Source: Kuschelorhynchus macadamiae
Lineage: Eukaryota > Arthropoda > Insecta > Coleoptera > Curculionidae
Length of the DNA stretch: 64,000 bases
Assembly (NCBI GenBank): GCA_030620095.1
Contig: JAUTXW010000588.1
Coordinates: 2,043,001-2,107,000, forward strand
Direction of reading: 5' to 3'
Part shown: piece after piece, positions 1-12,879 of the stretch
How positions within the stretch are numbered: position 1 is the stretch's first letter
Layout: the number at the start of each line of letters is the position of its first letter
Made by a program: the position numbers and the translations under genes
Notes under the pieces: model-generated
What the model saw: only the letters and a program-made list of their open reading frames with translations
Databases searched by the model: none
What the model was told of the DNA's origin: nothing

Positions 1-1300
1 CAATACATTTTTGGTTGGACTTGCATATGTCATTTATCATTAGTTAAATTTACGAATAAGGAACTTTTGTTTATTTAAATTTGGCAATACATATTCATTT
101 TTTATTTTAAATATCAATCAAAGTTTTTCAATGTAAGCCGTGGCAAAACTAAATCTTTTCTTATCAATTTTAATAATAAAATGTTTCATATTTAGGTTTT
201 TAAAATTAGCTTCCTCGACTCGCCTTTGAGTCTGGGCTTCCTCTATAATAGTTGACAAGTGACTTTTCAGAAACCAAAAGTTTTAGATGGAAACTAAGAG
301 AATATTTTTATTAACATCACTTTAAAGGAAAATTTTATCGTGCAAGCAAAGACAATTTTTCGTCTATCCGCATTTTACAACAGAAGTTTTCGAAGGCTTT
401 GAAGTATATTTCGAATATTTAAAAATCCTTTAGAGGGTACTTTATTTTAATAAAATGTTATTAAAATCAGTAAAGGATGGCGTAACTTGTCGAAAACTTG
501 TTAATATTTGTCGCTCGATATAAAAGTTTTATCGCAAAACAAGTAACTATAGAACGAGAAAGTTTGAATGTATATTTGAAACTTTATGGAAAATACAAAA
601 GCGACATCTTGAAGGGAACAAAATTAAATTACTTTCAAAGCGTAGTTAGAACTTAAGTTTTAAATAAATTGAGCAATAGAAGTTTTAAATAAACGCTTTC
701 GATGTTTTAGACATTTGAGTTTTTTTTTTATTAAAGTAAAATCTGTAAATAAATTTAAAACAAATATCTGTCGTAAATATCCCTATATTTTGTCTTCGAA
801 AGGGAAAGATCAAACAACGTATGTATATACATATTACAAAATAACTATACACCGAACTAACCAGGGTCATATTTCACTAACCTTCGAAAAAGAAAAGAAT
901 AATACTAATAAAGACTAAAGACAATTTAGCTATCTTTTTTTTAGTTTTTAATAAATTTAACTAAATAACTAATGTTATTTTTCTTTTTTTTATATAAAAG
1001 CAAGGTATAATTACGGATAAAGACTGACTATAATGTTTTGAATATTTTGTCAGGTCACTTTTTCCCTCCGGATTTATATAATATTTTTTTCTTGTTCATC
1101 TTTGTATCACACTTAATTTTCGTGCAAAACTTGAAGCCAGTTAAATTAGTAGATAATTTACAATATTTTGTACAATTTAATAATAAAAATTATTTTTTTA
1201 CAAACTTTTCCACTATATTTGTTTAAAACAACGTGAACTGGTTCTGCTACAGAGTAGCTTCCTCAGACATTATATCTCGGATGAGTGAACCTTAGAATAA
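1..1300. other. AT-rich DNA, no gene recognised
   Basis: Only short low-complexity open frames occur on either strand. None shows a domain, motif or codon pattern that I recognise. I see no RNA gene or convincing repeat here. Confidence 0.6.
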
Positions 1301-1591
1301 ATATATATTTATACAGGGTGGCTATCTATATATATATATTCATTTTACCAAAAATGTTTTTTTATTATATGTCATTTCATTTTGAAAACCGGAAGCACCA
1401 AAAGCAACCGATTTTCAAGTATTGGTGAACTTATTTATCTTAAATAATATTTTTTTCCGAATTTTGTTTCGTTCAAAAATGTAATACACGTAGCTATGTT
1501 TAAAAACAGTGGATTTATTGGTCTTAGAAAAGAATACTACTGCATTTCGATAAAAAAAAACATTTTTTTATTAGGTTATTAGAACTAGTTT

Positions 1592-2350
1592 AATGAGGCA
1601 AATGTCTTCCATCAACTTCATACATTTATTTATCAATTGTTTGAAACTGTGTATCAAAAATTCTTCGGTTATATTTTCTATTACTTTTCGAATATTTATT
1701 CAATTGATCCAATGATTGTATCAGCGGATTATAAGCCTGGTCCTTTACGTATCCCCTAACAAAAAAATCTGGAACGATCAAATCCGGAGAGCGAGGAGGC
1801 CATGGTATATATCTGCCAATCCATCGATTCGCAAAAATATTGTTTAATGAATCTATGGTAATTCTTGCATAATGCGGTGTAGCCCCATATTGTTGCAAAT
1901 AGGAGGAATTAAGTACATTTTCTTGAGGGTAGAAGAAAAATTCCAACATATAGACATAAGGAATAAAAGTAACTAATGGGTTGGCAAAAATGAAAGGCCC
2001 GTATATGTTTTGTTCAGCGACTCCAAACCAAATTGTTACCTTGGGCAATTCTTTGATACATTTTTGAAAATATCAAGAATTTTTGGACGCCTTTGTTCTG
2101 CAGTTGAGCTCATTTGCCACTTTGATGAGACGATTCGGCAGACATTATAAATGTTTCAAAAATTTTTCCATTATTTCTTAATACATCTTTTACAGTTTGA
2201 CACAGTTGTACCCTTTTGGGATAATCACTTTCTTTTATATGCTGCAAAATTCTAATTAATATGGTATGAGTTTTAAATGTTTTCTCAGGCTTATTTTTAC
2301 TGGTGACTATTGCTGTACAGTCTGCAATTTTATTTGATTGCTAGCTTGGA
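1592..2350 (-). pseudogene. Mariner-type (RWIGR/PPRSPD family) transposase remnant
   Basis: This is a decayed DDE transposase. The best stretch (2048 to 1626) contains the family signature YGATPHYA ... NRWIGR ... WPPRSPD ... DFF, which corresponds to the second and third catalytic blocks of insect mariner elements of the DUF4817 type. The second catalytic Asp (normally DGAP) is Tyr here, so the copy cannot be active. Upstream on the same strand, in other frames, lies the stretch before the first catalytic block (YPKRVQLCQTVKDVLRNN), followed by a corrupted first acidic motif (SAESSHQSG). Downstream, past an in-frame stop, comes a C-terminal GRHFASLN-like end. Frameshifts and stops separate the pieces. 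The motif TACAGGGTGG at 1311-1320 may be a terminal-repeat remnant, but no matching right end was found. Confidence 0.8.
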
Positions 2351-2669
2351 TCTACCTGTGTGACTTCTAGAACTCGCAGTGTTATGTTCAATATATTTTT
2401 GTTACTGAATGTAACATTATTACATTATTAGTTTTTCACTGAAAGAAAATATTTTTCACAGAAAATTACTAGTCAAGACTGGCTCGGACGATTTATAACA
2501 GTATAATACACACTTACATAAATGGCTTTCCAAAGCCAATTAGTCAAAAAATAAAATTAGCCACAACATCTTTTCGAACATTAATTAACCCACAATCTTT
2601 AAACATAACTATAACTTTTTTTACATTTTGTTTTGTTCCATTTAAGATAATAAAGTTGCCTCTTACCTG

Positions 2670-2672
<3 letters not shown>

Positions 2673-2717
<45 letters not shown>
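2673..2717. repeat. (AT)n microsatellite
   Basis: Pure AT dinucleotide repeat, followed by an imperfect ATAATATATTATATAG tail. Confidence 0.97.
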
Positions 2718-2723
<6 letters not shown>

Positions 2724-3940
2724 TATATAGTAGAAAAAATATTTTTTTGGGACGACCGCTAAAGCACTATAGACAAGTTATTCTGGCTCTTAAGGTCTTC
2801 ATTAGTACAGTCAACTACTTGAGAGACGAGTAAAACTAGCGTCAAAGTTACCAAGAAAACATCCAAAATCTTCGCCGGACTTGATACTCTATTACCAGAG
2901 AGCGGCATAAAGCCAACTGTGGCGAAACTCATAACCCAAGAGTTATGAGTTATGGGTTTTGAGACACATTTCATTTAAGGATTGTGTTCCATCCTTAAAT
3001 GAAATCAAATTACGTCAATCGTTTACTTCAAACATTATTTTTCTTTATGTATTTTTTGATATTTTTTTAGATACTTTTTTGATATATATATGTTATATTT
3101 ACTCCCAACGTCAAAATTGCCATACATTTTTTGATTTTTTGTAACACAATGTCTACATTCATTGTAAATTTCGTTTTTCTTGTTTAATTTTTACGTTAAA
3201 CATTTCTGGGATATACATGGTGTTATTTTATATAAGAAAGTGCACAGTTTTCGATGGACTTCATAATAGGAGACAATATACAATCATCAGTAATATGAAC
3301 AATTAATTTTTACTAATGTTACAAATAGCGTACATTTATCTATTAATTTTCTATTCCAAATATTAATTGGTAATGACTGTAATATCCACAGTTTGTAGAG
3401 TAATTAAAAAAAGAACGTGGTTAGATGTAAACAAGAATAACAGATATTATATCAGGGATTTGACAAATATGATAAAACAAATAATTATGGATTGATTAAC
3501 TACTGGAGCGCTATCTATGCTTTAAGTTTAAAAGAGGTTTATAGTGTGAAACGAAATTTGTAAAATGATGCCACGATATGTAGTTGATTGTTATTTCTGC
3601 AATTTTATTTGAGAGGATGACGTTCAGAAACCTATAAAAAGTTATCGGTTGAATATATTTATGAGCCTGATAGTTATCGATGCGATAGGGCTTAACGTTG
3701 AGAAACCAGGCATTAGATATTTTTCGTCAACGTTTAGTGTCAATGTGTTTTATCAGACAAAACAAAATATATTGATAGTAAATATTGATATTTTTCGTGA
3801 GGTTTTGAAATATTCTGCGATCTTTTTAAGCTGTAATAATTCATGTTCTTAGTTTAGAAGATAAACTTTTGGATAAGTCTTTTAGAGAAACTTTTAATTA
3901 TGAAGCTGCAAAGTGGATATGATTCCACGAAAAAATTGTA
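2718..3940. other. No gene recognised
   Basis: AT-rich sequence with short, unrecognised open frames. A small inverted repeat surrounds 2938-3003 (AAGAGTTATGAGTTATGGG and ATTTCATTTAAGGAT/ATCCTTAAATGAAAT). Nothing else stands out. Confidence 0.5.
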
Positions 3941-3949
3941 GGGTTAGTA

Positions 3950-4335
3950 CAGTTAAGTTTAGTAGTTAGTTACTTTTTAAAGCATTTGCGCTTAACTGGA
4001 GGTTTTGTGCAAATAAAGCGTGGACGTGGCAGAAAACGATCAGCTAGGAGCCTTGCCAATATTGAACGAGGGAGAAGTTTTATTCAAGGTGCAGGTTTTA
4101 TTCAAAAATATATAAGACAACAAGAATTTTTCGAAGTTCTCTAAGAAGAATAATAAAGAATGATTAAAATTTAAAACCCTGTCAAAAGCTAACGGCTGAA
4201 GCAAAACAAAAGCGAGTCGGAAAACGTGAACTTTTATTACGAACATTGAAATGCCGGCGAGATTTAAAAAAAATGGTTCACTGATGAAAAAATCCTCACT
4301 CCACGACAACCAAAAAACTCTCAAAATAACTGAGT
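3950..4335 (+). pseudogene. Tc1/mariner-type transposase N-terminal fragment
   Basis: The reading frame from about 3990 gives KRGRGRKRSARSLANIERG, the basic linker and start of the second helix-turn-helix seen in insect mariner-like transposases. Further on, KLTAEAKQKRVGKRELLLRT and then, after a frameshift, WFTDEKILTPRQPKNSQ follow. The last piece contains the first catalytic Asp (TDEK). The fragment stops after this block, so the catalytic core is missing. Several stops and at least one frameshift make it non-functional. It is not obviously the N-terminus of the fragment at 7.1 kb, which lies 2.7 kb away. Confidence 0.75.
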
Positions 4336-4339
4336 ATAT

Positions 4340-7080
4340 TTTGCCGTTGATATGAAAAAGAGAGATATTCTTTTAAATGTTATTGAATGGGCACATTTTT
4401 TAGAATCAGTGATGGTTTCCATGAAAGTCTCCATCAAGAGAAAACCAAGTGTTATTTTCATAGATGGCAAGATCATTTTTAAAGTTTATCAACGAGAACT
4501 TTGTAACATTTTAATTTCAGTAAAATGTAATTCTCATATTTGTCTTCAATTTCTATTTACTAGTAACTTAAATTTTAAACACAAACCGTTTATTAAACGT
4601 AAATAAAGCATCAATTGCAACATTCATTTTATTGTCACAGTTCACTTTCAGAGTGGTTCCGAACTGAGAAATTTGGTATCATCGGATTGTTGACAAATGT
4701 CTACCTATCACTACTTCGAAATAGGCCTCTTAATTTGAACCACATTTGGTTTGTAACCCTTCAGTTCTACTTCATTTGTTTGGTCAAATACCTATTGTTC
4801 ATTCTGGGAAATAATTAAAGTTATTATTCTACAAATATTCAATATTTGTCACTTTATAATGTGTTAAACTATATTCGAACTTGTCATGTCATTTGTCACT
4901 TCACTTATTTTGGTACATTTTTGCAAAGTGGTAACCCTGATTTTTAGTATATAAACATCTGTCAACAGAAGGGGTGTTTTTTTCTTCAGCCTAACATCCT
5001 TTTGGGTAAGAGTGTCGTTTTGTGTCTGGCAACTAAATCTGGATTTTTCAGGCCCAAATTAGGGGATCTTAGACGGCAGACCTCATAGAAAAGTTTGGTA
5101 TAGGTTTACCTTTTTGTATTGGAGAGTATTTTGGAGATTTGTTGTACCAAACTAATTACTTCTTCGGAAGGATTTTTGACACTGGTGAGTGATTTGAGCA
5201 CATGTGTTTAGAAATTCAGAAGTCTTGTTTTTGCCTTTAAATCTTTCTAGGCCATTGTGTCAGGGTGAAGAAGCCACTGTATTGAATTTGATTCCAAGTT
5301 TTGCAGTTAATATTTTTCTCTTTTCTGGAACCCTCAACTTCAAAAGCAGAGGTAATTATTTTGTTTTTATTTAATAATGGAACCTGTTATTTTTCTTAAA
5401 AATATGATTTATTTAGTTTATGCAACTTTCCGAGTACTAAAAATGTATATATTGAGCTGGCACACAGCTCATCAAATGTATTAATAATTCTTTAAAACGT
5501 TCTTTTTAAATTTAAGTTATTATTTACCGAATCTAACAGCTATACAAAAAAAAAGATGTCTTAATGACCTATTAGAAGCTCAAATACTACCCGTATGGCA
5601 ACAGAACAAGAGTATTAGTTTTAGTTCAATCTTTTTATCATTTCAAATAATATTTTATAGCTATTTTTTTTCAGTTAGTCAGAGGATCAGGTCATTTTTC
5701 TCAAATTAGTAAATTTAAATGTTATATTAAAAATAGAACATTGGTACTTGGAGAAGTTGTTAATTATATGTATTAAAACCTTTCTGGCTGGAATTTACCT
5801 ACCTAACTTATTTACTTTAGTTCAGGGGATACTGGATACTTAAAAACCAGTTAGTTCATTCTCTAAGTATATTAGTCTCTGGAGGAAAATCTATGTACTT
5901 ATCAGGATTTTTGCCTATTGTTATTAGTGGGAACACTAATGAACTTTTATTTAGACTAAAAAGTGTTAATTTTTAGTGGGATTTTAATACTTTAATTCAT
6001 GTGTGACATGTGCAATACAAAACTGATTTTCTTACTTAGGGGTCATGTTGGGTTTTATATTTCAAATGACAATTGAGGTTTTAAATTTTACATGTACAAG
6101 TTTAATTAAATGAAATCTTGGGATTAATGTTCTTTTTTTGGGTTTAAATGAAAGTTTTGTACTTTCACTCTACATCAGAGCGATGACTAGGGTTCTTTCG
6201 TAGGGTCTAGATAGACAATTTGTTAAAATAACAACCTAGCCTATTGAAGTTATATAAGACCGTTTCAAGTGCTGATCCTGGCCATTCACGGGTACCTGCT
6301 GCTGACGAAGGCAGAACACATAAGCCATTAACATATTTTATTTTTGCTGTTACGAATAATAATAGAGTATTGTATGTTGTATAATTCGATCTGTTTTATA
6401 AGAAACAGCTTACGTGATCACGTTGGTTGGTACCTGTGTATGAAGATTTCATTAATGCGTTTTTTTTTTAGTTTTTAATTTACCTTTGTAGTTTATCTCT
6501 TCGGTCTTAAAGCTTATAGTTCTTAGTGAAACGTTTAATTTTATTTTATTATTTTAATTAACTTCATAAATTTTTTTAAGTCCCTTCTTAAGATCTTAAT
6601 TTTATACATATATTTTAAATATAGAAAACTGATTGTAGATTGTTACGTGTTAATATTGTTACCTTTAATAGTTTTGGTAAATTCCTTCCGTTGCTTTTGT
6701 TCTAAAATATCTTAGTAAACTTGTATTGTGTGATTACACTCTTGTGCCGCAGTTGTAGCATTTTTTTTATTAAATGTTTTTGTTTTTAAATATTGTTTTG
6801 TTTGATTAGCTTTTAGTTTTATTGGTAAGTGGTAATAATTCAGGAGTGGTACCTCAAACAACTGAGGCAGTTTGCAGTTCAACTGGTTCGGAGCTGCTGG
6901 CGCCCCAAAAACAAACCCCTCTTCCTGAGTAGTCGGTATTTGCCCACTCACTGTTACTACCGTTTCTTGTTATTAACCCCTACTCATTTTTCATGATTAA
7001 TTTTTTTTTATTATTAGAAAACAAAACTTAAAATTTAAGAATCCAACTCTCTGGTATTAAACAGAGAAGGAGTGTGGCAA
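4340..7080. other. No gene recognised
   Basis: Long AT-rich stretch with only short open frames without recognisable domains. TE similarity was not evident by eye, and the small ORFs look like chance. Confidence 0.45.
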
Positions 7081-7084
7081 CTTT

Positions 7085-7400
7085 TATTTCAAATCTTACC
7101 GAAAATCGAATATGATAACTACACATTTCAACAAGACTGTGTGCCTACACATACCTCTAACATTATATTTAGATATTTACAAGAACTGCCCAGATTTTAA
7201 AGAACCTCAGTTTTTACCCACAAACAATAGTCCTCACCTTAACTCAGTAGATTATACAATGTGTAATGTTCTGGAAAGAATGGTTTATGAAAATGCAGTT
7301 ATTAACACTGTTCAGATATTTCAAGAAACAATAATAATCAGCTATTTTAGAGAGTTAGGGAGGTCATGTTCATCATCAGATTTTATATATCGTCGTTGAG
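7085..7400 (+). pseudogene. Mariner-type transposase C-terminal fragment
   Basis: Starting near 7108 one frame reads YDNYTFQQDCVPTHTSN, the second catalytic block of mariner/Tc1 transposases (QQD..P.H). After a frameshift near 7190 the frame beginning at 7112 continues with NSPHLNSVDYTMCNVLERMVY, matching the third block (NSPDLNPLDY.VW..L). The SPD Asp has become His, while the VDY Asp is kept. The fragment ends near 7399. It is short, frameshifted and lacks the N-terminal DNA-binding half, so it is a relic. Confidence 0.8.
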
Positions 7401-7550
7401 GCATTTTAACAGGAAATCTTAAAAATATTCTAATCATTTGACTTTGAAAATACGAGTTTTTTGCGCATCACGTTTAAAAAATAATTTAGAAATGATCTAA
7501 AAAAGGTTTCAATTTAATTTTGACGATAGTATATAAATTTATATATTTTT

Positions 7551-9145
7551 AACCGGAAGTGACCTAAACTTCAATATATTAAAGGGAACCCAGGATATTT
7601 TTTTTCATAGTGGTATTCTATCTATCTATCACAAGTTACATTTTTCTTCTAAAATGGCGGCAATAAAACCGGTTTTCTGAAAAACGTTATATTCACCATA
7701 AAACATATAAACCAAAAGAGAGTGTCAAATTTCTGAGATGACCTGATTAAAATGAAACTTTTTAGTGTAAAAAAAGCATGAAAGCATGGTATTTAATTTT
7801 TTTTTTCCAAATAATACGTTTTTTCAAAAAATAATTAAAATAACTACTTTTAATGTAAATTTTCTGCAAGAGTTCTAATTGAACCTTGTATATTTTATTT
7901 ATAAGTTTAATTTCACGTTAAATTACGTTTCCAGTAATGTGCCACAAATTATCTTTTGTCATTAAATTACAACAATATTTTGATTTTTCCTCCGAGCTTC
8001 ATAATTTTTTATCGGGGAAACTACTAAATCAAAATTTTCTATTTTTATTAGTTGAACTATGTTAGATTTATTTACCCTTCATTTTTAGTAGACAATTACT
8101 AAGTCTTCTATTTAGTCTCTACATGTGTCAGATTTGTTTATAACATTAAAACTTAAATGACCAGGCGAAAGTGCCATTTTATACCTATACCCGTATAAGC
8201 AGTCTTGGCGATTCTAATACTCTAATCTCAATATTCCAGTTTATAAAAATAGGTAAACTGGCCATTTTATTTTTATAAAAACGTGACTGTTGATTAATTT
8301 AAGCATTTTGAAATCATTGTCGCTTACATTAATTTTAATTGTTTCTAGATGGTTGCTTACGATCGTTCAACGTAAATTCAGCTTAAATTGCCTACTACAA
8401 CTGCCAATAACAAGATAATGATGCATTTACGTTGAACGATCCTAAGCAAGCATCTAAAAACAATTAAACTGAAAATTAATGTAAACGAAAATTATTTTAA
8501 AATTTGATGAACTGTCAAGTTTAAAAAAAAATAAAATGGCCAGTTTATCAATTTCTACAAACTGGAATATAGACATTACAGTCTTAGAAACGCTAACATT
8601 GCTTATACAGGTATGGGTAAAAAATTGAAAACCTAAGCCTGGTCATTTAAGTTTAAATGTTATAAATAAATCTATATATATATATATATATATATACATA
8701 GTATATTAATATATATCGAAATATTGTTGTAATTTAACGACAATACGATTAACTTCTGGTTAAATGGAAACCTAATTTAACGTGAAATTAAACGGATAAA
8801 TAAAATATACAATACAAAATTTACATTAAAAGTAGACATTTTCATTTCTTTTTCGAATGGCATAATATTTTAATAAGAACACAATAATATGCTTTCATGC
8901 TTTTTCTAACCTAAAAAGTTTCATTTTATGCAGGTCACCTGAGAAGTTCGACATGGTCTTTTGTTTTGTATGTCATATGGTGAATTTAACGTTTTTCAGG
9001 AAACCTGTTTTAGTGCCGCCATTTTGGAAGAAAAACATAACTTGTGATACATCATTGGAAAGGGCATTTTACACACAATTCGACTATAAAAAAATACACA
9101 GGGATCCATTTAATGTATTAAGGTTTAGGTCACTTATGGTTGAAC
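7551..9145. repeat. Fold-back element A (long palindrome, ~0.8-kb arms)
   Basis: The left arm (about 7551-8378) is repeated in inverted orientation in the right arm (about 8425-9145). Shared anchors are AAGTGACCTAAAC, GCCGCCATTTT, AACTTGTGAT, CATGCTTTCATGCTTTTT, AAATTTACATTAAAAGTAG, TTGTTGTAATTTAA and AAACTGGCCATTTTA. The inner arm ends read CGATCGTTCAACGTAAAT and its complement, around a ~46-nt loop. In the right arm about 230 bp of the expected sequence is missing, with a short (TA)n tract (8672-8696) in its place. No ORF with transposase features is present, so this is non-autonomous. Whether it is a fold-back transposon or a very long TIR MITE cannot be settled from sequence alone. Confidence 0.85.
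8672..8696. repeat. (TA)n tract replacing part of fold-back A right arm
   Basis: Comparison with the left arm shows that the sequence between AAATAAATCT and CGAAATATTGTTG is lost and a TA tract stands there instead. Confidence 0.8.
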
Positions 9146-9231
9146 CGGAAGCGGTGTATAACGCAATTATTTGTCAAAATATGTATCTTAATGAGTTATT
9201 AAACGTAGCTAAGTTTCAAAGCGATATCTGA

Positions 9232-9242
9232 AAAGGTATATA

Positions 9243-9301
<59 letters not shown>

Positions 9302-9480
9302 AAAATAGCAAAAGTATATAATTTCTGCAGGTGTAAAACGGCCTACAAGAATTTCTTTCGATTATGTTACAGGGTACCCAGGGCGGGAGGGTACCCTGTG
9401 ACATAATCGAAAGCAATTCTTGTAGGCCGTTTTGCACCTGCAGAAATTATATATTTTTGCTATTTTACATATACCTTTTC
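9232..9480. repeat. Hairpin MITE with one-sided (TA)n expansion
   Basis: The arms AATTTCTGCAGGTG...GATTATG...ACAGGGTACCC and their complement form a stem of roughly 80 bp around the short loop near 9383. The outer ends are AAAAGGTATAT (left) and ATATACCTTTT (right). The left arm carries about 60 bp of (TA)n (9235-9298), whereas the right arm has only ACATATA, so the array grew after the hairpin formed. No coding potential. Confidence 0.9.
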
Positions 9481-9540
9481 CGGCCAAGAACTTTTGATAA
9501 AGATGTGTGGAAGCGGATTTTTATCGATTTTAGTATTAAC

Positions 9541-10386
9541 GTTAAATTACGTTTCCAGTAATGTGCCATCTTTGTCTATGTCATTAAATTACAACAATAT
9601 TTCGATTTTTCCTCCGAGCTACATAATTTTCTGTCGGGGAAACTACTAAATCAAAATTTACCTGTTATTAATTACTATGTTAGATTTATTTACCCATCAT
9701 TTTTAGTAGAAAATAACTAAGTTTTCTGTTTAGTCTCAAGATGTGTCAGATTTATTTATAACATTTAAACTTAAATGACTAGGCTAAGGTTTTCCATTTT
9801 TTACCCATACCTGTATAAGCAGTGTTAGCGTTTCTTTGACTGTAATGTCTATATTCCAGTTTGTAGAAATTGATAAACTGGCCATTTTATTTTTTTTTTA
9901 AACTTTTGATTAATATAAACATTTTAAAATAATTTTCGTATATTTTAATTTTAAGTTTAATTGTTTCTAGATGCTTGCTTACGATCGTTCAACGTAAATG
10001 CAGCTTAAATCGCATGCATTGAGAAAAAGTAGTAGGCAATGAAAAACCAAATAGCATAATACGGCCATCATTATCTTGTCATTGGCAGTTGTAGTAGGCA
10101 ATTTAAGCTGAATTTACGTTGAACGATCGCGAGCAACCATCTAGAAACAATTAAAATAATTGTAAGCGAAAATGATTTCAAAATGCTTATATTAATCAAC
10201 TGTCACGTTTTTATAAAAATAAAATGGCCAATTTACCTATTTCTATAAACTGGAATATTGAGATTAGAGTATTAAAATCGCTAAGACTGCTTATACAGGT
10301 ATGGGTATAAAATGGCAAACCTACGCCTGGTCATTTAAGTTTTAATGTTATAAACAAATCTAACACATGTAGAGACTAAATAGAAG
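9541..10386. repeat. Fold-back element B, truncated
   Basis: Positions 9541-9778 repeat fold-back A 7913-8160 in direct orientation. The palindromic core then follows (arms about 9779-10000 and 10110-10386). The loop is longer (~110 nt) and is the reverse complement of the loop of copy A plus an insert, so the core is inverted relative to copy A. The right arm stops inside the sequence TAGAGACTAAATAGAAGAAT, where the (TA)n array begins. Confidence 0.85.
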
Positions 10387-11355
<969 letters not shown>

Positions 11356-11620
11356 TATGTTATTTACTTAATGTCGCTCTGTTCCATATAATGATATTTA
11401 TATTCCATATGTTACAAAATAATTTTGTCTAATAAAGTTTTTAAAAAGGTATCAATTTATTTTGAAGAGGCCAACATGGGCATGTGTATGCTAATCATAG
11501 ACCACACGACAGTTTTTTGAAAAATGTCTATATTCTAGGTATTGTTTTAACGATCCAATATGATAATTCTTCGCTGTGTTTTTTAATTTGGTGTAGGGAT
11601 CCAAAAAGAAAAGACAAATA
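11356..11620 (+). other. 3' untranslated tail of pogo-like fragment
   Basis: Noncoding sequence after the finger domain, containing AATAAAG near 11430. No further gene is recognised until the Penelope-like material. Confidence 0.4.
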
Positions 11621-11623
11621 TTC

Positions 11624-11672
11624 AAAAAGGTCTACGTTTCGCAGTTTATTATTGCATCTTCAGGACAATTTT
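11624..11672 (-). ncRNA. Hammerhead-ribozyme-like motif 1
   Basis: On the minus strand the order is GUC, CUGAAGA (11663-11657), U, stem II (GCA...UGC), GAAAC, GUA, GAC. Flanking GUC/GAC closes stem I by three base pairs, and AAA/UUU can extend it beyond an internal loop. The core CUGANGA, GAAA and a permitted NUH cleavage triplet (GUA) are all present. The extra U before stem II and the minimal stem III (AC/GU) are non-standard. As I recall, Penelope-like elements carry hammerheads with very short stem III. Activity is not shown. Confidence 0.5.
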
Positions 11673-11829
11673 AAGGATTTGACTTTTATAGTCATATAAA
11701 AAAATACACGAAAAACACATAGGTACACAAAGTGAAAATCACATACATGGGTTACCACAATAAAATGAAACACCATAACTAATTAAAACAATTCAACCTA
11801 GATCGTTCAACGGTTGTTTGAGAAACAAC

Positions 11830-12011
<182 letters not shown>

Positions 12012-12014
12012 TAA

Positions 12015-12824
12015 ATTTTTAGATATTTAAATGCAAAATCACATCATCACCCAGCACAAATTCAAGCGGTGGCAGATACTCTAATATCTAGATCCGTGCG
12101 ACTAACTGAAACACAGACGAGACAAAACGAACTTAAGGTAATATCTAGTGCTTTAAAGAAAAATGGCTACACAAATCGCACCATAGAGAAAGCTATTAAT
12201 GCACAAGTTTCCCGAACAACAAACAACAAAAAATATGAACCGGGAAAGCAACGAGTAGTCTTACCATATGTAAAAGGCACAACAGACAGAATCGGAAGAA
12301 TTCTGAGGAAACACAACATACAAACAATACACAAGCCACAAACAACTATAGGTAAACTACTCGGAAACCCAAAAGATAAAATCAAACTGGAAAACCACGG
12401 AGTGTACAGTATTCCGTGCCAGGACTGTGAAAAGTTGTACGTAGGGCAAACTAACAGGCGAATATCAGCAAGAGTGGAAGAGCATAAGCTCAGCATCAGA
12501 AATAAACAAACAACCTCAGCTTTATTCCTACATCATCAGGAAACCGGCCATAAAATAAATTTCGATGGGTGTAGGGAGATTGCCAATATAGAACATTATA
12601 AGACCAGAATAATCCGAGAAGCCATAGAAATTGAAAAGCAAGGTGATTTAAATAAAAGGGACGAATCATTAAAACTACCAACAGTATGGAAGACAATAAT
12701 AGACAAATCTAAAATCGCAAAAACTCAAGCGCAATTAGCGCAACAACAACAGCACCATCCGGAAAACATAAATAACGACCAACGCCTGCGCAGATATAAC
12801 CTTCGGCCCCGAGTGGGGGTATAA
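12015..12824 (+). CDS. Penelope-like element, 3' ORF fragment with GIY-YIG endonuclease
   Basis: The frame is open from 12015 (after TAA 12012-12014) to the stop at 12822-12824. It begins FRYLNAKSHHHPAQIQ, the conserved block just after the reverse transcriptase domain of Penelope-like elements. GVYSIPCQDCEKLYVGQTN then marks the GIY-YIG endonuclease (here VY...YVG), with the paired Cys (CQDC) and downstream H, R and E residues expected of the domain. The C-terminus is Gln/Asn-rich and ends RRYNLRPR. The reverse transcriptase is absent because the copy is 5' truncated at the (TA)n array. No stops occur within it, so it is young, but it cannot be autonomous. A second copy lies at 48994-49460 (minus). 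Confidence 0.9.
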   Translation: MFRYLNAKSHHHPAQIQAVADTLISRSVRLTETQTRQNELKVISSALKKNGYTNRTIEKAINAQVSRTTNNKKYEPGKQRVVLPYVKGTTDRIGRILRKHNIQTIHKPQTTIGKLLGNPKDKIKLENHGVYSIPCQDCEKLYVGQTNRRISARVEEHKLSIRNKQTTSALFLHHQETGHKINFDGCREIANIEHYKTRIIREAIEIEKQGDLNKRDESLKLPTVWKTIIDKSKIAKTQAQLAQQQQHHPENINNDQRLRRYNLRPRVGV

Positions 12825-12879
12825 AAGGAAGCGTCGCAGTCACCAACACTTCAGTCTCTATTCGGACGCGAGAAAGAAA

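Noticed and set aside
685..1226. Short open frames in the first 1.3 kb
   Set aside because: Low complexity, no domain, no splice or start context. Consistent with chance in AT-rich DNA.
1311..2760. Possible full mariner element with TACAGGGTGG as left end
   Set aside because: No matching inverted end was found to the right of the transposase relic, so element limits are not claimed.
9300..9470. Hairpin with GGGTACCC apex read as a rho-independent terminator
   Set aside because: The stem is about 80 bp, the setting is eukaryotic and its ends look like MITE termini.
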